From JBOGNO01 sp050747245 (lineage in GTDB: Bacteria > Acidobacteriota > Terriglobia > Acidiferrales > UBA7541): a stretch of 64,000 nt of DNA. The DNA lies in assembly GCA_050747245.1 (NCBI GenBank), contig JBOGNO010000004.1, positions 186,001 through 250,000 on the forward strand, given 5' to 3'. The notes below the pieces were generated by a model that saw nothing but the letters and a program-made list of their open reading frames with translations, was not told the DNA's origin and did not search any database. Position numbers and translations under genes: made by a program. Positions 16,886 to 26,474 of the stretch are shown here, one piece after another. The stretch's first letter is position 1. Every line of letters begins with the position of its first letter.

Positions 16886-17758
16886 ATGATGGAACACGAA
16901 CCTTCTGCGGCAGCTCGCTCGATGGACGTTTCCGATCCTGAACTCGCCTCGGCGATTGCAAAGCAATCGCAGCTATTCTCGATCCTTGGCGCATTCGACG
17001 GCATGCTCATAGCCTTCTCCGGAGGCGCGGATTCGGCTTATCTGGCATGGGCCGCGCACAAAACCATCGGCTCGCGCGCCATCGCCGTCACGGCTCTTTC
17101 CCCGAGCTTCGCTGAATTTGACCGCCGTGAGGCGGAATCGTTTGCGCGTTTTGCCGGCTTGCGCCACGAATGGATGGAAACACGCGAGTTCGAGAATCCT
17201 TCCTATGTCGCGAATCAGGCGGACCGCTGCTATTTCTGCAAGGATGAGCTTTTCGAGGAGATGGAAAAAATCGCGACGGCGCGTGGCATTTCGGCGATCG
17301 CTTACGGGATCAACGTGGATGATACGCGCGATTTTCGGCCGGGCCACCGCGCCGCCTCCGAACATCGCATCCTCGCGCCGCTGCTCGACGCGGGCCTCAC
17401 CAAGACGGAGATTCGCCTCCTCTCGCGCGTCGCACAGCTCCCCACCTGGGATCGCCCGGCCTCGGCCTGCCTCTCTTCGCGCGTACCCTATGGGACTCCC
17501 GTAACACGGGAAATTCTCGTGCGCATCGAGAAAAGCGAAGCGGCGCTTCGCGATCTCGGGTTCCGACAGTTCCGCGTCCGCGCGCATGGCGACCTCGCAC
17601 GCATCGAAGTCGGTCGCGATGAAATCGCGCACGCGCTGTCCCCGGAGATCTCGCAGCAGCTCGCCGCGCGCATCAAGCAGGCCGGCTTCACTTTCGTCAC
17701 GCTGGATCTGGAAGGCTATCGGCAGGGCTCTCTCAACGTCCTGCTCGGGAAAAAGTAG
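16886..17758 (+). CDS. larE: ATP-dependent sacrificial sulfur transferase LarE
   Basis: A 290-residue PP-loop enzyme. SGGADS at residues 45-50 is the ATP pyrophosphatase loop; NQADRCYFCKDELF is the family signature; ACLSSR places the sacrificial Cys at residue 195, equivalent to Cys176 of the Lactobacillus enzyme. LarE inserts sulfur into the pyridinium-3,5-biscarboxylic acid precursor of the nickel-pincer nucleotide cofactor used by lactate racemase and related enzymes. larC, the nickel-insertion gene, is 25 kb away at 42591-43838. The ATG at 16886 is favoured by the TATAAT just upstream; upstream in-frame starts overlap the POTRA gene. Confidence 0.9.
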   Translation: MMEHEPSAAARSMDVSDPELASAIAKQSQLFSILGAFDGMLIAFSGGADSAYLAWAAHKTIGSRAIAVTALSPSFAEFDRREAESFARFAGLRHEWMETREFENPSYVANQADRCYFCKDELFEEMEKIATARGISAIAYGINVDDTRDFRPGHRAASEHRILAPLLDAGLTKTEIRLLSRVAQLPTWDRPASACLSSRVPYGTPVTREILVRIEKSEAALRDLGFRQFRVRAHGDLARIEVGRDEIAHALSPEISQQLAARIKQAGFTFVTLDLEGYRQGSLNVLLGKK

Positions 17759-17796
17759 CCCCGCCGTCTGGCCCGCGAGATTCCTCGCATCCGGGA

Positions 17797-17802
17797 TAGA
17801 AT
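17797..17802 (+). promoter_or_regulatory. -10-like element abutting the TPR-thioredoxin gene
   Basis: TAGAAT ends 6 bp before the GTG at 17809, suggesting a leaderless or near-leaderless message. It is one mismatch from TATAAT. Confidence 0.35.
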
Positions 17803-17808
17803 AAGAGC

Positions 17809-19179
17809 GTGACTTTTCGCCGACTCATAGTCCCGCTTCTGTTTCTAGCCGTCGCGCTCCTCTTTGGGCGGCCGGCTTTCGCTTCGGCATTTGTTTCACC
17901 TCAGGCCTCGCAAGGCTCACCGCAGAAAAAGTCGCAGACCGCCAAATCTCCGCCCAGCGATGAATCCCAAAGCGCTGACCCTGAAGTCGAGCTCGAACAC
18001 GCCATTGATGATGCCGGAAACGACCGCGCCGCCGTGGTCCGCAATCTCGAAGATTATCTCAAGCGATTCCCCAACGCCCCGCGCCAAGTCGCCGTGTTTC
18101 GCGCCCTGGTTGAAGCCTGCGAGCAAATTCACGACGATGCGAAGGCCCTCGACTATGCGGAGCGATTGATCGCCATTTCACCCAACGACACGGACATGCT
18201 GCTCCATGCCGCGGGCCTCCTGGAAACGAGCGGCGACGATCCGAGCCTCACTCGGGGCGAAGGATATTTGACGCGCGTGATTGACCGCGTGGAGAAAACT
18301 CCAGCGACGGAGAAGCCTCCGCGCCTCTCCGAATCCGAATGGAAGGATCAGCAGGCGCATACACTGATGGCGCTCTATCTAATGCGCGGGCGCATCGCAT
18401 CGAAGTTGCACGACGTGCAGGCCGCGCGCAAGAACTTTGAAACCAGCTTCGAATTGGTGCCCAACGCCCCCGCCGCGGAACGCCTGGGAGAAATCGCGGA
18501 GGACCGCCACGATCTTTCCGGCGCGCTCGAGAACTATTTACAGGCCTTTATACTTCCCGAATCCGTCCCCGGTGGCTCTGTGGATCGAGCGGAGGTGCGC
18601 AAGAAGCTCGGAAACGTTTGGAGACTGCTGCACAACGGCTCCGAAACCGGCCTCGGGGATGCCGTGCTGGCCGCCTACGATCACAACCAGCAAAATCGGA
18701 AGCCGGAGGAGCCATCCGGCCGAAATAAGGACGCCAAAGCTCCGCTCGAATTCGTCGTGCGCGGGCTGGACAATTCAGCAGTCCCGATGAGTTCCTACGC
18801 AGGAAAAATTGTGGTCATTGATTTCTGGGCCACTTGGTGCGGCCCCTGCCGCGAGCTCGAACCGCTGATCGCCGGCGTCGCGAAGGCATTTGGCGAGCAA
18901 AAAGACGTCGTTTTTCTTGCCGTCAATACGGATGAAGATCAGGATCGCGTCCCGCCGTTCGTGAAGCGCGAAAAAATCGCGTTTCCCGTTCTCTATGCCG
19001 ATGGCCTCGACGATTTTCTGGGAGTCCGCTCACTGCCCACGGTCGTAATTTTGGACCGCAACGGTAAAATTGCTTCGAAGATGGAGGGATTCGATCCTTC
19101 CACGTTTGCCAGCCAGCTGACCGACGCGGTCAACAAAGTTTTGACGCCTGTTGCCGTCTCTCCTGCCTCTTCTCCCTAA
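17809..19179 (+). CDS. Secreted TPR-thioredoxin (TlpA/ResA-like) fusion
   Basis: A 456-residue protein. The signal peptide (LIVPLLFLAVALLFGRPAFA) is followed by a low-complexity Ser/Gln/Lys linker and an alpha-helical tetratricopeptide-like region (about 60-300), then a TlpA-type thioredoxin domain from about 315. IDFWATWCGPC supplies redox Cys344 and Cys347, and SLPTVVIL carries the cis-Pro. Such proteins reduce or isomerise periplasmic disulfides, often for cytochrome maturation. The TPR region suggests docking to a partner. The gene converges with the HDAC-family gene, stop codons 4 bp apart. Confidence 0.85.
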   Translation: MTFRRLIVPLLFLAVALLFGRPAFASAFVSPQASQGSPQKKSQTAKSPPSDESQSADPEVELEHAIDDAGNDRAAVVRNLEDYLKRFPNAPRQVAVFRALVEACEQIHDDAKALDYAERLIAISPNDTDMLLHAAGLLETSGDDPSLTRGEGYLTRVIDRVEKTPATEKPPRLSESEWKDQQAHTLMALYLMRGRIASKLHDVQAARKNFETSFELVPNAPAAERLGEIAEDRHDLSGALENYLQAFILPESVPGGSVDRAEVRKKLGNVWRLLHNGSETGLGDAVLAAYDHNQQNRKPEEPSGRNKDAKAPLEFVVRGLDNSAVPMSSYAGKIVVIDFWATWCGPCRELEPLIAGVAKAFGEQKDVVFLAVNTDEDQDRVPPFVKREKIAFPVLYADGLDDFLGVRSLPTVVILDRNGKIASKMEGFDPSTFASQLTDAVNKVLTPVAVSPASSP

Positions 19180-19183
19180 TTCT

Positions 19184-20110
19184 TCAACGCTTGGTGGCCC
19201 TTTCTCCCAGTGCGGCATCGCGCGCCGCGAGTATTGTTCCCGTGTGAATCGTAACTGTATCCGCGACGCGACGGGCGTACCCGCCTGCGAGCGTCACCGC
19301 AACCGGGACGCCTTGGCGCCGCGCGTGCTCGAATACCAGTGCGTCGCGCCGTCGCAAGCCCTCGATCGAAAGCGCCAGCCCTCCCAGCTGGTCTTCACGA
19401 TACGGGTCGGCGCCCGCTACGTAGAAAAGCAGGTCCGCATGAAAATCCTCAAACGCCCGTATCAAGTGCTTTTCTAGAATTGCGAGGTAGTCTTCGTCTC
19501 CGATTCCGTCTGCAAGATTGACGTCAATCGTGGAAGGCGGCTTGGGGTAGGGATAGTTGTTCTCCTGATGCATCGATAGCGTGAAAACTGTAGCGTCGCC
19601 GCCAAATATGGCCGCGGTTCCGTTGCCTTGGTGCACATCCGTATCCACGACCATGGCCGTCTGGATGGAGTCATCCGATTGTAGCCGCCGGATCGCGATC
19701 GCAACGTCGTTCAGGACGCAGAAGCCTTCTCCGTGGTCCGGATAGGCATGATGGAATCCGCCGCCGATATTGCAGGCGAATCCATCCCCGATGGCTCGTC
19801 GCCCGGCCAGAATCGAACCTCCCGCAGCAAGCCAGCACGCTTCGATCAATTCCTTGGAGTACGGGATTTCCAGCCGCAGAATTTCCATCGGCGTGAGGGT
19901 TCCGGTCTTCAGCTTGCGCACATATTCCTGCGCGTGGACGCGCAAGACGTCTTCATCCGTCGCAGGAGATGGCTCCAGAAAATCGTTCTTCTCGGCGACG
20001 CGCTCGGCAAGCAAGTGCTCCTGCACGAATCGATATTTTTGCGACGGAAATACGTGGGCGCCCAGGTTCAGGTCGTATCGCTCGTGATAAATAAGCTTGA
20101 ACGGCAGCAT
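19184..20110 (-). CDS. Histone deacetylase/acetoin-utilization (AcuC-like) family protein
   Basis: A 308-residue arginase/deacetylase-fold protein. The zinc-site motifs are intact: GGGFHHAYPDHGEGFCVLND with the tandem catalytic His, VVDTDVHQGNGTA (Asp and His ligands), AGADPYREDQLGG (Asp ligand) and LAGGYAR (transition-state-stabilising Tyr). Bacterial members deacetylate acetyl-lysine, acetylpolyamines or similar amides. Substrate is not deducible. The start codon follows GGAAG at long spacing. It is transcribed divergently from the Cys-rich secreted protein. Confidence 0.9.
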   Translation of the reverse strand: MLPFKLIYHERYDLNLGAHVFPSQKYRFVQEHLLAERVAEKNDFLEPSPATDEDVLRVHAQEYVRKLKTGTLTPMEILRLEIPYSKELIEACWLAAGGSILAGRRAIGDGFACNIGGGFHHAYPDHGEGFCVLNDVAIAIRRLQSDDSIQTAMVVDTDVHQGNGTAAIFGGDATVFTLSMHQENNYPYPKPPSTIDVNLADGIGDEDYLAILEKHLIRAFEDFHADLLFYVAGADPYREDQLGGLALSIEGLRRRDALVFEHARRQGVPVAVTLAGGYARRVADTVTIHTGTILAARDAALGERATKR

Positions 20111-20202
20111 TTCAATGGCAGACTACTTCCAAATCGCACGCCCTGCAATTCGAATCCCTCGCCGCCTTGGCGCAGAGAATGAATTGGTGCTAGGCTATCG
20201 AA

Positions 20203-20592
20203 ATGCGGCGGGCCAACTGCATCCTCGCTCTTCTCGCCCTTCTTGCGGCGCCACTGGCGTTGCTGGCGCGCAACCAGGCCTGCGAGCAGGATGACTGCAC
20301 GATGACCTGCTGCCGGCCGCATTCTCAGACTCATCAAACGCGCGTTCCGGACGCCACACAAACCAAGGGACACTGCCAGCACCAGGCTTCCGATGATGAA
20401 TGTTGCTGCCAAATGCGATCCGCGGGAAATCACGGCCCCAATCTTGGGATTGCCGCTCCGCTGCCCCCGACACTCCCGGAATCTGTTCATTCAATCCCCG
20501 CGCCGCCCTATTCGAGGAATCTCGGCATAGTCCGTTACATCTGCGCCCCCGATGGAATCGCTCTCGATCTGCTGAAACCTCCGCGCGCTTAA
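20203..20592 (+). CDS. Small secreted Cys/His-rich protein
   Basis: A 129-residue protein of no family I recognise. A signal peptide (ILALLALLAAPLALLA) is followed by a dense cluster of potential metal ligands: CEQDDCTMTCCRPH and, 25 residues on, HCQHQASDDECCCQM. That gives nine Cys and several His in about 50 residues; the C-terminal half is Pro-rich and ordinary. The gene ends 45 bp before the TonB-dependent receptor and is probably co-transcribed with it, suggesting a periplasmic metal-binding partner. This role is inference from ligand spacing and context. Confidence 0.65.
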   Translation: MRRANCILALLALLAAPLALLARNQACEQDDCTMTCCRPHSQTHQTRVPDATQTKGHCQHQASDDECCCQMRSAGNHGPNLGIAAPLPPTLPESVHSIPAPPYSRNLGIVRYICAPDGIALDLLKPPRA

Positions 20593-20637
20593 CTGCTTTC
20601 TCCTGGCGTCCATAAAAAACAATCTAAGGAGAAGTGC

Positions 20638-22854
20638 ATGCGGAGTTTCAGGATTCTACTTTTGTTTTTGTTCGTCTTCGCGGGAATTGTCACTGCCCGC
20701 GCAACCGTCTTCGGCACCGTGCGCGGCATCGTCCACGACCAGCAGCATCACCCCATCGAAGGCGCGAGTGTCGTGCTTCACTCGCGAACATCGGACTTCC
20801 AAATCACCACGGTCACGAACGACAACGGCGAATTCGAATTTCAAGCCGTGCCGCTCGGCGAATATACGCTCACCGTTTCGCACGACGCCTTCGATACGCT
20901 CTCGCAATCCATCACGTTGCTCTCCGGCAGCGCGCCGATTCTTCATTTTCCGTTGCAAATTGCGGCCCATCACGAGTCCGTCACGGTCTCCGCTGAAGCG
21001 CCCTCCGCGCAAACCGAATCCGTCACACCGACGACGACGGTGGACCTCGTGCAAATCGCCCGCACTCCGGGCGCGGATCAAACCAATAGTCTGGCGATGA
21101 TCACGAATTTCGTTCCCGGAGCCTACCTCACGCACGATCAGCTCCACGTTCGCGGCGGACACCAGGTGACCTGGCTGGTGGATGGCGTGCCCATTCCCAA
21201 TACGAATATCGCCAGCAACCTGGGGCCGCAGATTGATCCGAAGGACATCGACGTCCTCGAAATGCAGCGCGGCAGCTATTCCGCGGATTTCGGCGACCGC
21301 ACCTATGGAGTGTTCGACGCTACTCCGCGCACCGGCTTCGATCGCAGTAATCAGGCCGAGCTCATCGCCAGCTTCGGAAATCTTAATCACACCGACGACC
21401 AATTGAGCTTCGGCAGCCACACCGATCGCTTCGCCTATTACGCGAGTCTGAATGGCAATCGCACCGATCTCGGCTTGCAAACGCCCACCTCCGCGGTCTT
21501 ACGCGATGCTGCCAACGGTTTCGGCGGCTTCGGCACGCTTATCTTCAACGCCGATCCCCAGGATCAGTTGCGGCTGGTCGCCTCTCTACGCCGCGATTTT
21601 TATCAGATCCCTAATACGCCGCAGCTGCAATCGCTTGGCATTCATGACGGGGAGCACGAAACCGATTCGTTCGTGGATTTTTCCTGGGTGCGAACCTTCA
21701 GCCCCCGCTGGCTTCTGACTGTCTCGCCTTTTTTCCATCACAATCGCGCAGCATTTGAAAGCAATCCCACCGACTTCCCCATCGCTACCACGGATGATCG
21801 TTCGTCCGACTACGCCGGCGGCCAGGCCACGCTGGCGCTGGTGACGCACAAGCACAACGCGCGCGCCGGTATCTACGCCTTCGGCCAGCGGGATCAGGAA
21901 TTCTTCGGTCTGATTTTCAATAACGGAAGCAATCCCAACTTTCACGATACCGAGAATATTAAGGGAAGCGTGATCGCCGCATTTGTCGAGGATCAGTACC
22001 GCCTCACTTCCTGGCTCACGCTGAATGCCGGATTGCGGCAAACACATTTTTCCGGTGGCGTCACCGAAAATTCTTCCGACCCGCGCGTCGGCGTCGCCTT
22101 GCGAATTCCGGTTATCAACTGGGTCTTTCGCGGTTTTTACGGCCATTTTTATCAGGCGCCGCCTTTGATTACCGCTTCAGGGCCGCTCCTGAATTTCGTG
22201 AATAGCCAAAACCTGGGATTTCTCCCGCTCCATGGTGAACGCGATGAGGAATTTCAGTACGGCGTCACCATTCCTTGGAAGGGCTGGGCACTGGATGCCG
22301 ATACATTTCGCACGCGCGCCGACAATTTCTTCGACCACAATAGCCTCGGCAATTCCGATATTTTTTTCCCCATCACAATTGATGGAGCCTTGATTCGCGG
22401 CTGGGAATTCACTCTGCATTCGCCGCGCATCGCGCGCCGCGGAAATCTCTATCTCACCTATTCCAATCAAATTGCCAAAGGCCGCGGCGCCATCAATGGC
22501 GGCCTGACAAATTTTTCTCCGCCTGCCGGATTTTTCCTCCTCGACCACGATCAACGCAACACCTTGAATCTTGGCGGCACATTCAATCTGCCTTGGCGCG
22601 CCTGGGCATCCTCCAATGTTTATTACGGCTCCGGCTTTTCCAACGGAAATCTACCGCTGTCTCATCTCCCGGGCCACACGACGTTCGATCTTTCACTCGG
22701 CAAGGATTTCGGAGAGAACTTCTCAATCTCGCTCAGTGCCTTGAATGTCGCCAACCGGCGCGTGCTTCTCGACAATAGCTTGACCTTCGGCGGAACCCAT
22801 TTCATCCATCCGAGGGAAATGTCCATTCAACTTCGCTACCGCTTTCACTATTGA
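20638..22854 (+). CDS. TonB-dependent receptor with N-terminal carboxypeptidase-regulatory domain
   Basis: A 738-residue outer-membrane receptor with a strong ribosome site (AAGGAGAAGTGCATG). A signal peptide is followed by a carboxypeptidase-regulatory-like domain (about 25-110, GTVRGIVHDQQHHPIEGASV), a plug domain (HVRGGHQVTWLVDGVPI, about 160-215) and a C-terminal barrel ending in aromatic residues (QLRYRFHY), typical of outer-membrane proteins. It is shorter than the roughly 1100-residue acidobacterial Oar-like receptors. The preceding Cys/His-rich gene hints at metal-related uptake, but the substrate is unknown. Confidence 0.88.
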   Translation: MRSFRILLLFLFVFAGIVTARATVFGTVRGIVHDQQHHPIEGASVVLHSRTSDFQITTVTNDNGEFEFQAVPLGEYTLTVSHDAFDTLSQSITLLSGSAPILHFPLQIAAHHESVTVSAEAPSAQTESVTPTTTVDLVQIARTPGADQTNSLAMITNFVPGAYLTHDQLHVRGGHQVTWLVDGVPIPNTNIASNLGPQIDPKDIDVLEMQRGSYSADFGDRTYGVFDATPRTGFDRSNQAELIASFGNLNHTDDQLSFGSHTDRFAYYASLNGNRTDLGLQTPTSAVLRDAANGFGGFGTLIFNADPQDQLRLVASLRRDFYQIPNTPQLQSLGIHDGEHETDSFVDFSWVRTFSPRWLLTVSPFFHHNRAAFESNPTDFPIATTDDRSSDYAGGQATLALVTHKHNARAGIYAFGQRDQEFFGLIFNNGSNPNFHDTENIKGSVIAAFVEDQYRLTSWLTLNAGLRQTHFSGGVTENSSDPRVGVALRIPVINWVFRGFYGHFYQAPPLITASGPLLNFVNSQNLGFLPLHGERDEEFQYGVTIPWKGWALDADTFRTRADNFFDHNSLGNSDIFFPITIDGALIRGWEFTLHSPRIARRGNLYLTYSNQIAKGRGAINGGLTNFSPPAGFFLLDHDQRNTLNLGGTFNLPWRAWASSNVYYGSGFSNGNLPLSHLPGHTTFDLSLGKDFGENFSISLSALNVANRRVLLDNSLTFGGTHFIHPREMSIQLRYRFHY

Positions 22855-22882
22855 CCCCTCACTCGAATTGGTTCCGAAAGGA

Positions 22883-22888
22883 TATAAT
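22883..22888 (+). promoter_or_regulatory. -10 element 11 bp upstream of the kinase start
   Basis: TATAAT ends 11 bp before the ATG at 22900, leaving a leader of only about 4-6 nt and no Shine-Dalgarno. Confidence 0.45.
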
Positions 22889-22899
22889 GTCCGCCGCAC

Positions 22900-25581
22900 A
22901 TGCCTCTCGCTCCGGGAACCCGCCTTGGCCCTTATGAAATCACGTCGCCGCTCGGCGCCGGAGGAATGGGCGAAGTGTATCGCGCGCGCGATACGCGACT
23001 GGATCGCACCGTCGCCGTCAAAATTCTCCCGCAAGGGCTCGCAGCCACTCCGGACGCTCGCCAGCGTTTCGAACGTGAAGCCCGCGCCGTTTCCAGCCTG
23101 AATCATCCACACATCTGCGCGCTTTACGATGTCGGCCATCAGGACGGAATTGATTATCTGGTGATGGAATGTCTCGAAGGAGAGACTCTGGCAGCGCGCA
23201 TCGAAAAAGGCCCGCTTTCCACTGCTGATCTCTTGCGATACGCCTCACAGGTTGCCGACGCTCTCGATAAAGCGCACCGTCAAGGCATCGTCCATCGCGA
23301 CCTGAAACCCGGGAATGTGATGCTCACGAAGACGGGCGCCAAACTGCTCGACTTCGGTCTGGCGAAGAGCGAAGAGTTTTTGCAGGGAGATATCGGCTCT
23401 TCGCTGACAGTCAGCCGCGCGCTCACCGCACAGGGAACGATTGTCGGCACCATTCAATACATCTCCCCGGAACAACTCGAAGGCAAACCGACCGACGCGC
23501 GCAGCGACATTTTCTCCTTCGGCGCCATGCTTTACGAAATGGCCACCGGGAAGAAGGCGTTTGAGGCCAAGAGTCAGGCAAGCCTGATCGCTGCGATTTT
23601 GAGAGAAGAACCGCGGCCGATGCGGGAATTGCAGCCCCTGACGCCGCTGCTGCTGGAGCAAATTGTCAAGACTTGTCTCGCAAAGGATCCCGATGACCGT
23701 CCGCAAAGCGCGCATGACTTGAAGCTGCAGCTTGACTGGATTCGCGAATCGAGCGGGATTTCGGAAGTCCTGAAAGCGGGAGCCGAAAAACCTCCGGCGC
23801 GCAGCAAAGTGCCACGCATCGCTTTGGCCGCCGGGTTGCTGGTTCTCTTGATGATCGGTGTAATTGCATTTCTGTATTGGCCACAAAACCCCCGTGCCGA
23901 ACGCCTCGAGTTTTCCATTCCCCTCCATGAAGACGTTAGCCATCTGGCACTTTCTGCCGACGGCCGCATGCTGGCGTTCGTATCACCGGATCAAGCCTCC
24001 GGCGCGCACATGCTGAGCGTCGAGCGCGTCGGCTCCTCGGCAGTATCCGTCCTGCCGGGCACAGAAGGTGCGAGTTATCCGTTCTGGTCTCCCGATGATG
24101 CCTACGTGGCGTTTTTTGCAAATGCCAAACTGAAGAAGGTCGCAGCCTCCGGCGGCGTGCCGCAAGTTATTGCCAGCGCTACAATTGGGCGGGGCGGCAG
24201 CTGGGGAAGCCGCGGCGTCATCATCTTCTCACCCGAAGCCGGCGGGTGGCTATGGAAACTGAACGCAGACGGTAGTGAGCTTGCTCCGCTCACCGACAAG
24301 ATTTTCGACAGCGCAAAAGAAGCTTCGCACCGCTGGCCCTTATTTCTGCCCGACGGCGAGCACTTTCTGTTTTATGCGGGAAATTTCTCGAACGCCCCTG
24401 ATGACCGGACCAGTGGCGTCTATCTCAGCTCGCTGACTGGAAAGGAAAAGAGGTTGCTTGTCTCAGCCCCCTCGAACCCGGGATACGCGAATGGCTACTT
24501 GTTTTATGTAGATGAGAAGAAATCATTGCGGGCGATTCACCTGGACGCTTCCACGGGAGCAACGTCTGGCGAGTCAGAAGTCGTCGCTGATCAGGTCGGT
24601 TTCCTGCCCGCTACCTTCTGGGCCGCATTTTCCGTGGCGGAGAACGGGACCGTTGTTTACAACCCGACTGTGGGGGCCACCCTTTCTTTGCTGACCTGGT
24701 ATGGCCGTGCCGGCAAAGAGCTCGGCCACGTGGGCGATGTCGGAGTGCTCTCCAATCCGACACTTTCACCGGACAACACCCGCGTAGCCGTGGACATCGC
24801 GGATGTGAAAGCGAACACCGTCAATATCTGGCTCGGCGACATCAAGAACGGCACCAATTCGCGCTTTACTTTCGATCCGACCGAAGACAGCGCGGGTATC
24901 TGGTCGCGCGATGGAACCTTGATCGCCTACCGCACGTACGCCACACAAACAGCCTTGTTCTTGAAGCAGGCTCAAGGCTTGCAGTCGGCGAAATCAATTT
25001 TCTCCTTCGAGCCGGGCCGGCAAGCCAATGACGACATCATTGCAAACTCATGGTCACTCGACGATAAAGAAATTCTTTGCACCTGGCAGCTCGGCGCAGG
25101 CGGCTCTAATATCGTTCTCGCACCGGCATCGGGTGGGAAGTTTGTGCCGTTCCTCAGCACCAAGGCCAACGCGACCAACGGACAGATTTCCCCGGACGGC
25201 AAGTGGGTGGCCTACGCGTCGGATGAATCCGGCGATTGGGAGATTTACGTGACGACGTTTCCCACCGCCGCCGGCAAATGGCAAGTCTCCCGCGGCGGCG
25301 GGAGCGAACCTCGCTGGCGCGGAGACGGAAAAGAGATCTTCTACATCGGCCCCAAGAGCACACTGACGGCCGTATCCGTCAGTACTGAGGGAACCTTTTC
25401 CGCCGGCAACCCCGCGCCGCTGTTCCAGACTCAGTTCCGTGCCCCGGTTTCTTCAACTGACCTGTTCTCTTACGATGTGACCAAGGACGGCCAGCGATTC
25501 CTGGTGAATCGCTACGCCAAGCCGCAGCAGATTGCTCCCCTGCACATCGTCCTCAACGCCACCGCCGGCCTGCGAAAATAA
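22900..25581 (+). CDS. Membrane Ser/Thr protein kinase with extracytoplasmic TolB/PD40 propeller
   Basis: An 893-residue Pkn-type receptor kinase. The N-terminal kinase domain has the glycine loop GAGGMGEVY (18-26), VAVKIL with the catalytic Lys, HRDLKPGNVM (from residue 132) and DFGLAKS. A single transmembrane helix (AAGLLVLLMIGVIAFLYW, near 310-327) is followed by about 560 residues of WD40-like PD40 repeats (SADGRMLAFVS, WSPDDAYVAFF, ISPDGKWVAYASDES). Such proteins sense an extracytoplasmic signal and phosphorylate cytoplasmic targets; they are abundant in acidobacteria. Ligand and targets are unknown. Confidence 0.93.
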   Translation: MPLAPGTRLGPYEITSPLGAGGMGEVYRARDTRLDRTVAVKILPQGLAATPDARQRFEREARAVSSLNHPHICALYDVGHQDGIDYLVMECLEGETLAARIEKGPLSTADLLRYASQVADALDKAHRQGIVHRDLKPGNVMLTKTGAKLLDFGLAKSEEFLQGDIGSSLTVSRALTAQGTIVGTIQYISPEQLEGKPTDARSDIFSFGAMLYEMATGKKAFEAKSQASLIAAILREEPRPMRELQPLTPLLLEQIVKTCLAKDPDDRPQSAHDLKLQLDWIRESSGISEVLKAGAEKPPARSKVPRIALAAGLLVLLMIGVIAFLYWPQNPRAERLEFSIPLHEDVSHLALSADGRMLAFVSPDQASGAHMLSVERVGSSAVSVLPGTEGASYPFWSPDDAYVAFFANAKLKKVAASGGVPQVIASATIGRGGSWGSRGVIIFSPEAGGWLWKLNADGSELAPLTDKIFDSAKEASHRWPLFLPDGEHFLFYAGNFSNAPDDRTSGVYLSSLTGKEKRLLVSAPSNPGYANGYLFYVDEKKSLRAIHLDASTGATSGESEVVADQVGFLPATFWAAFSVAENGTVVYNPTVGATLSLLTWYGRAGKELGHVGDVGVLSNPTLSPDNTRVAVDIADVKANTVNIWLGDIKNGTNSRFTFDPTEDSAGIWSRDGTLIAYRTYATQTALFLKQAQGLQSAKSIFSFEPGRQANDDIIANSWSLDDKEILCTWQLGAGGSNIVLAPASGGKFVPFLSTKANATNGQISPDGKWVAYASDESGDWEIYVTTFPTAAGKWQVSRGGGSEPRWRGDGKEIFYIGPKSTLTAVSVSTEGTFSAGNPAPLFQTQFRAPVSSTDLFSYDVTKDGQRFLVNRYAKPQQIAPLHIVLNATAGLRK

Positions 25582-25648
25582 TCGCCTCTTTCTACCTGCG
25601 GAGGTATCGGTGGTTTTATGCGCACCGAGGTATGGACTGAGAGGCAAA

Positions 25649-26344
25649 CTACTGGGCCGCAAACCGCTCCATAAGAATGGGACGGATGATGGATCGCCAC
25701 AGGGCATAGCACTGCACACTGGGATGCAAACCATCCTAGTTAAAGAGCTCGCGGCGAGGTTTGCCTCTGGAATCCAGCATTGCCTTACTTACATCCACAA
25801 ATTGCACCTGCGGTCTCGTTCTGCAGAATTCCTCGATGAGTTGGTTCGTCCGGCGCTGTTTCTCCCACTGCTTCCATCGGATTGGAGTCGGCTTGATCGA
25901 GATAAAGTAAATCCAAGTGGTGGGGAGATGTCCCTGCACCAATTCCACGAAATCCTGAAAATTGTGAAAAATTGTTTCGGGCGCCTTGCGCCACGGCCAC
26001 GCGATGTCGTTCTCGCCCGCATAGACTACGATGGCGCGGGGGGAATAAGGCAGAACGATTTTCTCCGCGTAGTATGTCACATGCGCCATTTGCGACCCGC
26101 CAAACCCGCGATTAACTACATGTAGCGGCGCCATGTCTTGAGCCAGATTTTTCCAGAAATTGATGCTGGAGCTACCCGTGAAAACAATCACTCCGCGCGG
26201 GGGTAGCGCTCTTCGATCGGCCTCTTCAAATCGGCGTATGGCCCTTTTCCAGAACCACGCCTTCCCCATCGCCCAGAAGATGCATCCGGCTATGGCTGAG
26301 GAAACCAGAAGGACGATGAACAACGCCGCAAGTGATCCGTGCAT
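25649..26344 (-). pseudogene. SGNH/GDSL hydrolase interrupted by an in-frame TAG
   Basis: The frame encodes a membrane-anchored SGNH hydrolase: an N-terminal helix, block I VIVFTGSSSINFW with nucleophile Ser, GFGGSQM (block II) and YAGENDIAW (block III). After RRELFN a TAG (25736-25738) stops the 202-residue product. Reading through it, the same frame continues for 28 codons, DGLHPSVQCYALWRS then IRPILMERFAAQ, to a second TAG at 25649-25651. DGLHPS is block V, carrying the catalytic Asp and His, and homologues have an aromatic residue just before it, so a Trp TGG probably became TAG. The short product would lack two triad residues. A sequencing error or an amber suppressor are alternatives. 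Confidence 0.85.
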
Positions 26345-26474
26345 AGCGTGCTAGTCGCGAGAATTCAGCAGCCATTCTATCTTCGAGCTCCGATAAGCCA
26401 AACCGCGAACAATTCAAGCCCTCGGATTCACGTTCCTCGATTGATGATGCCGGCCATAGGTCTGGTCATCCTGA

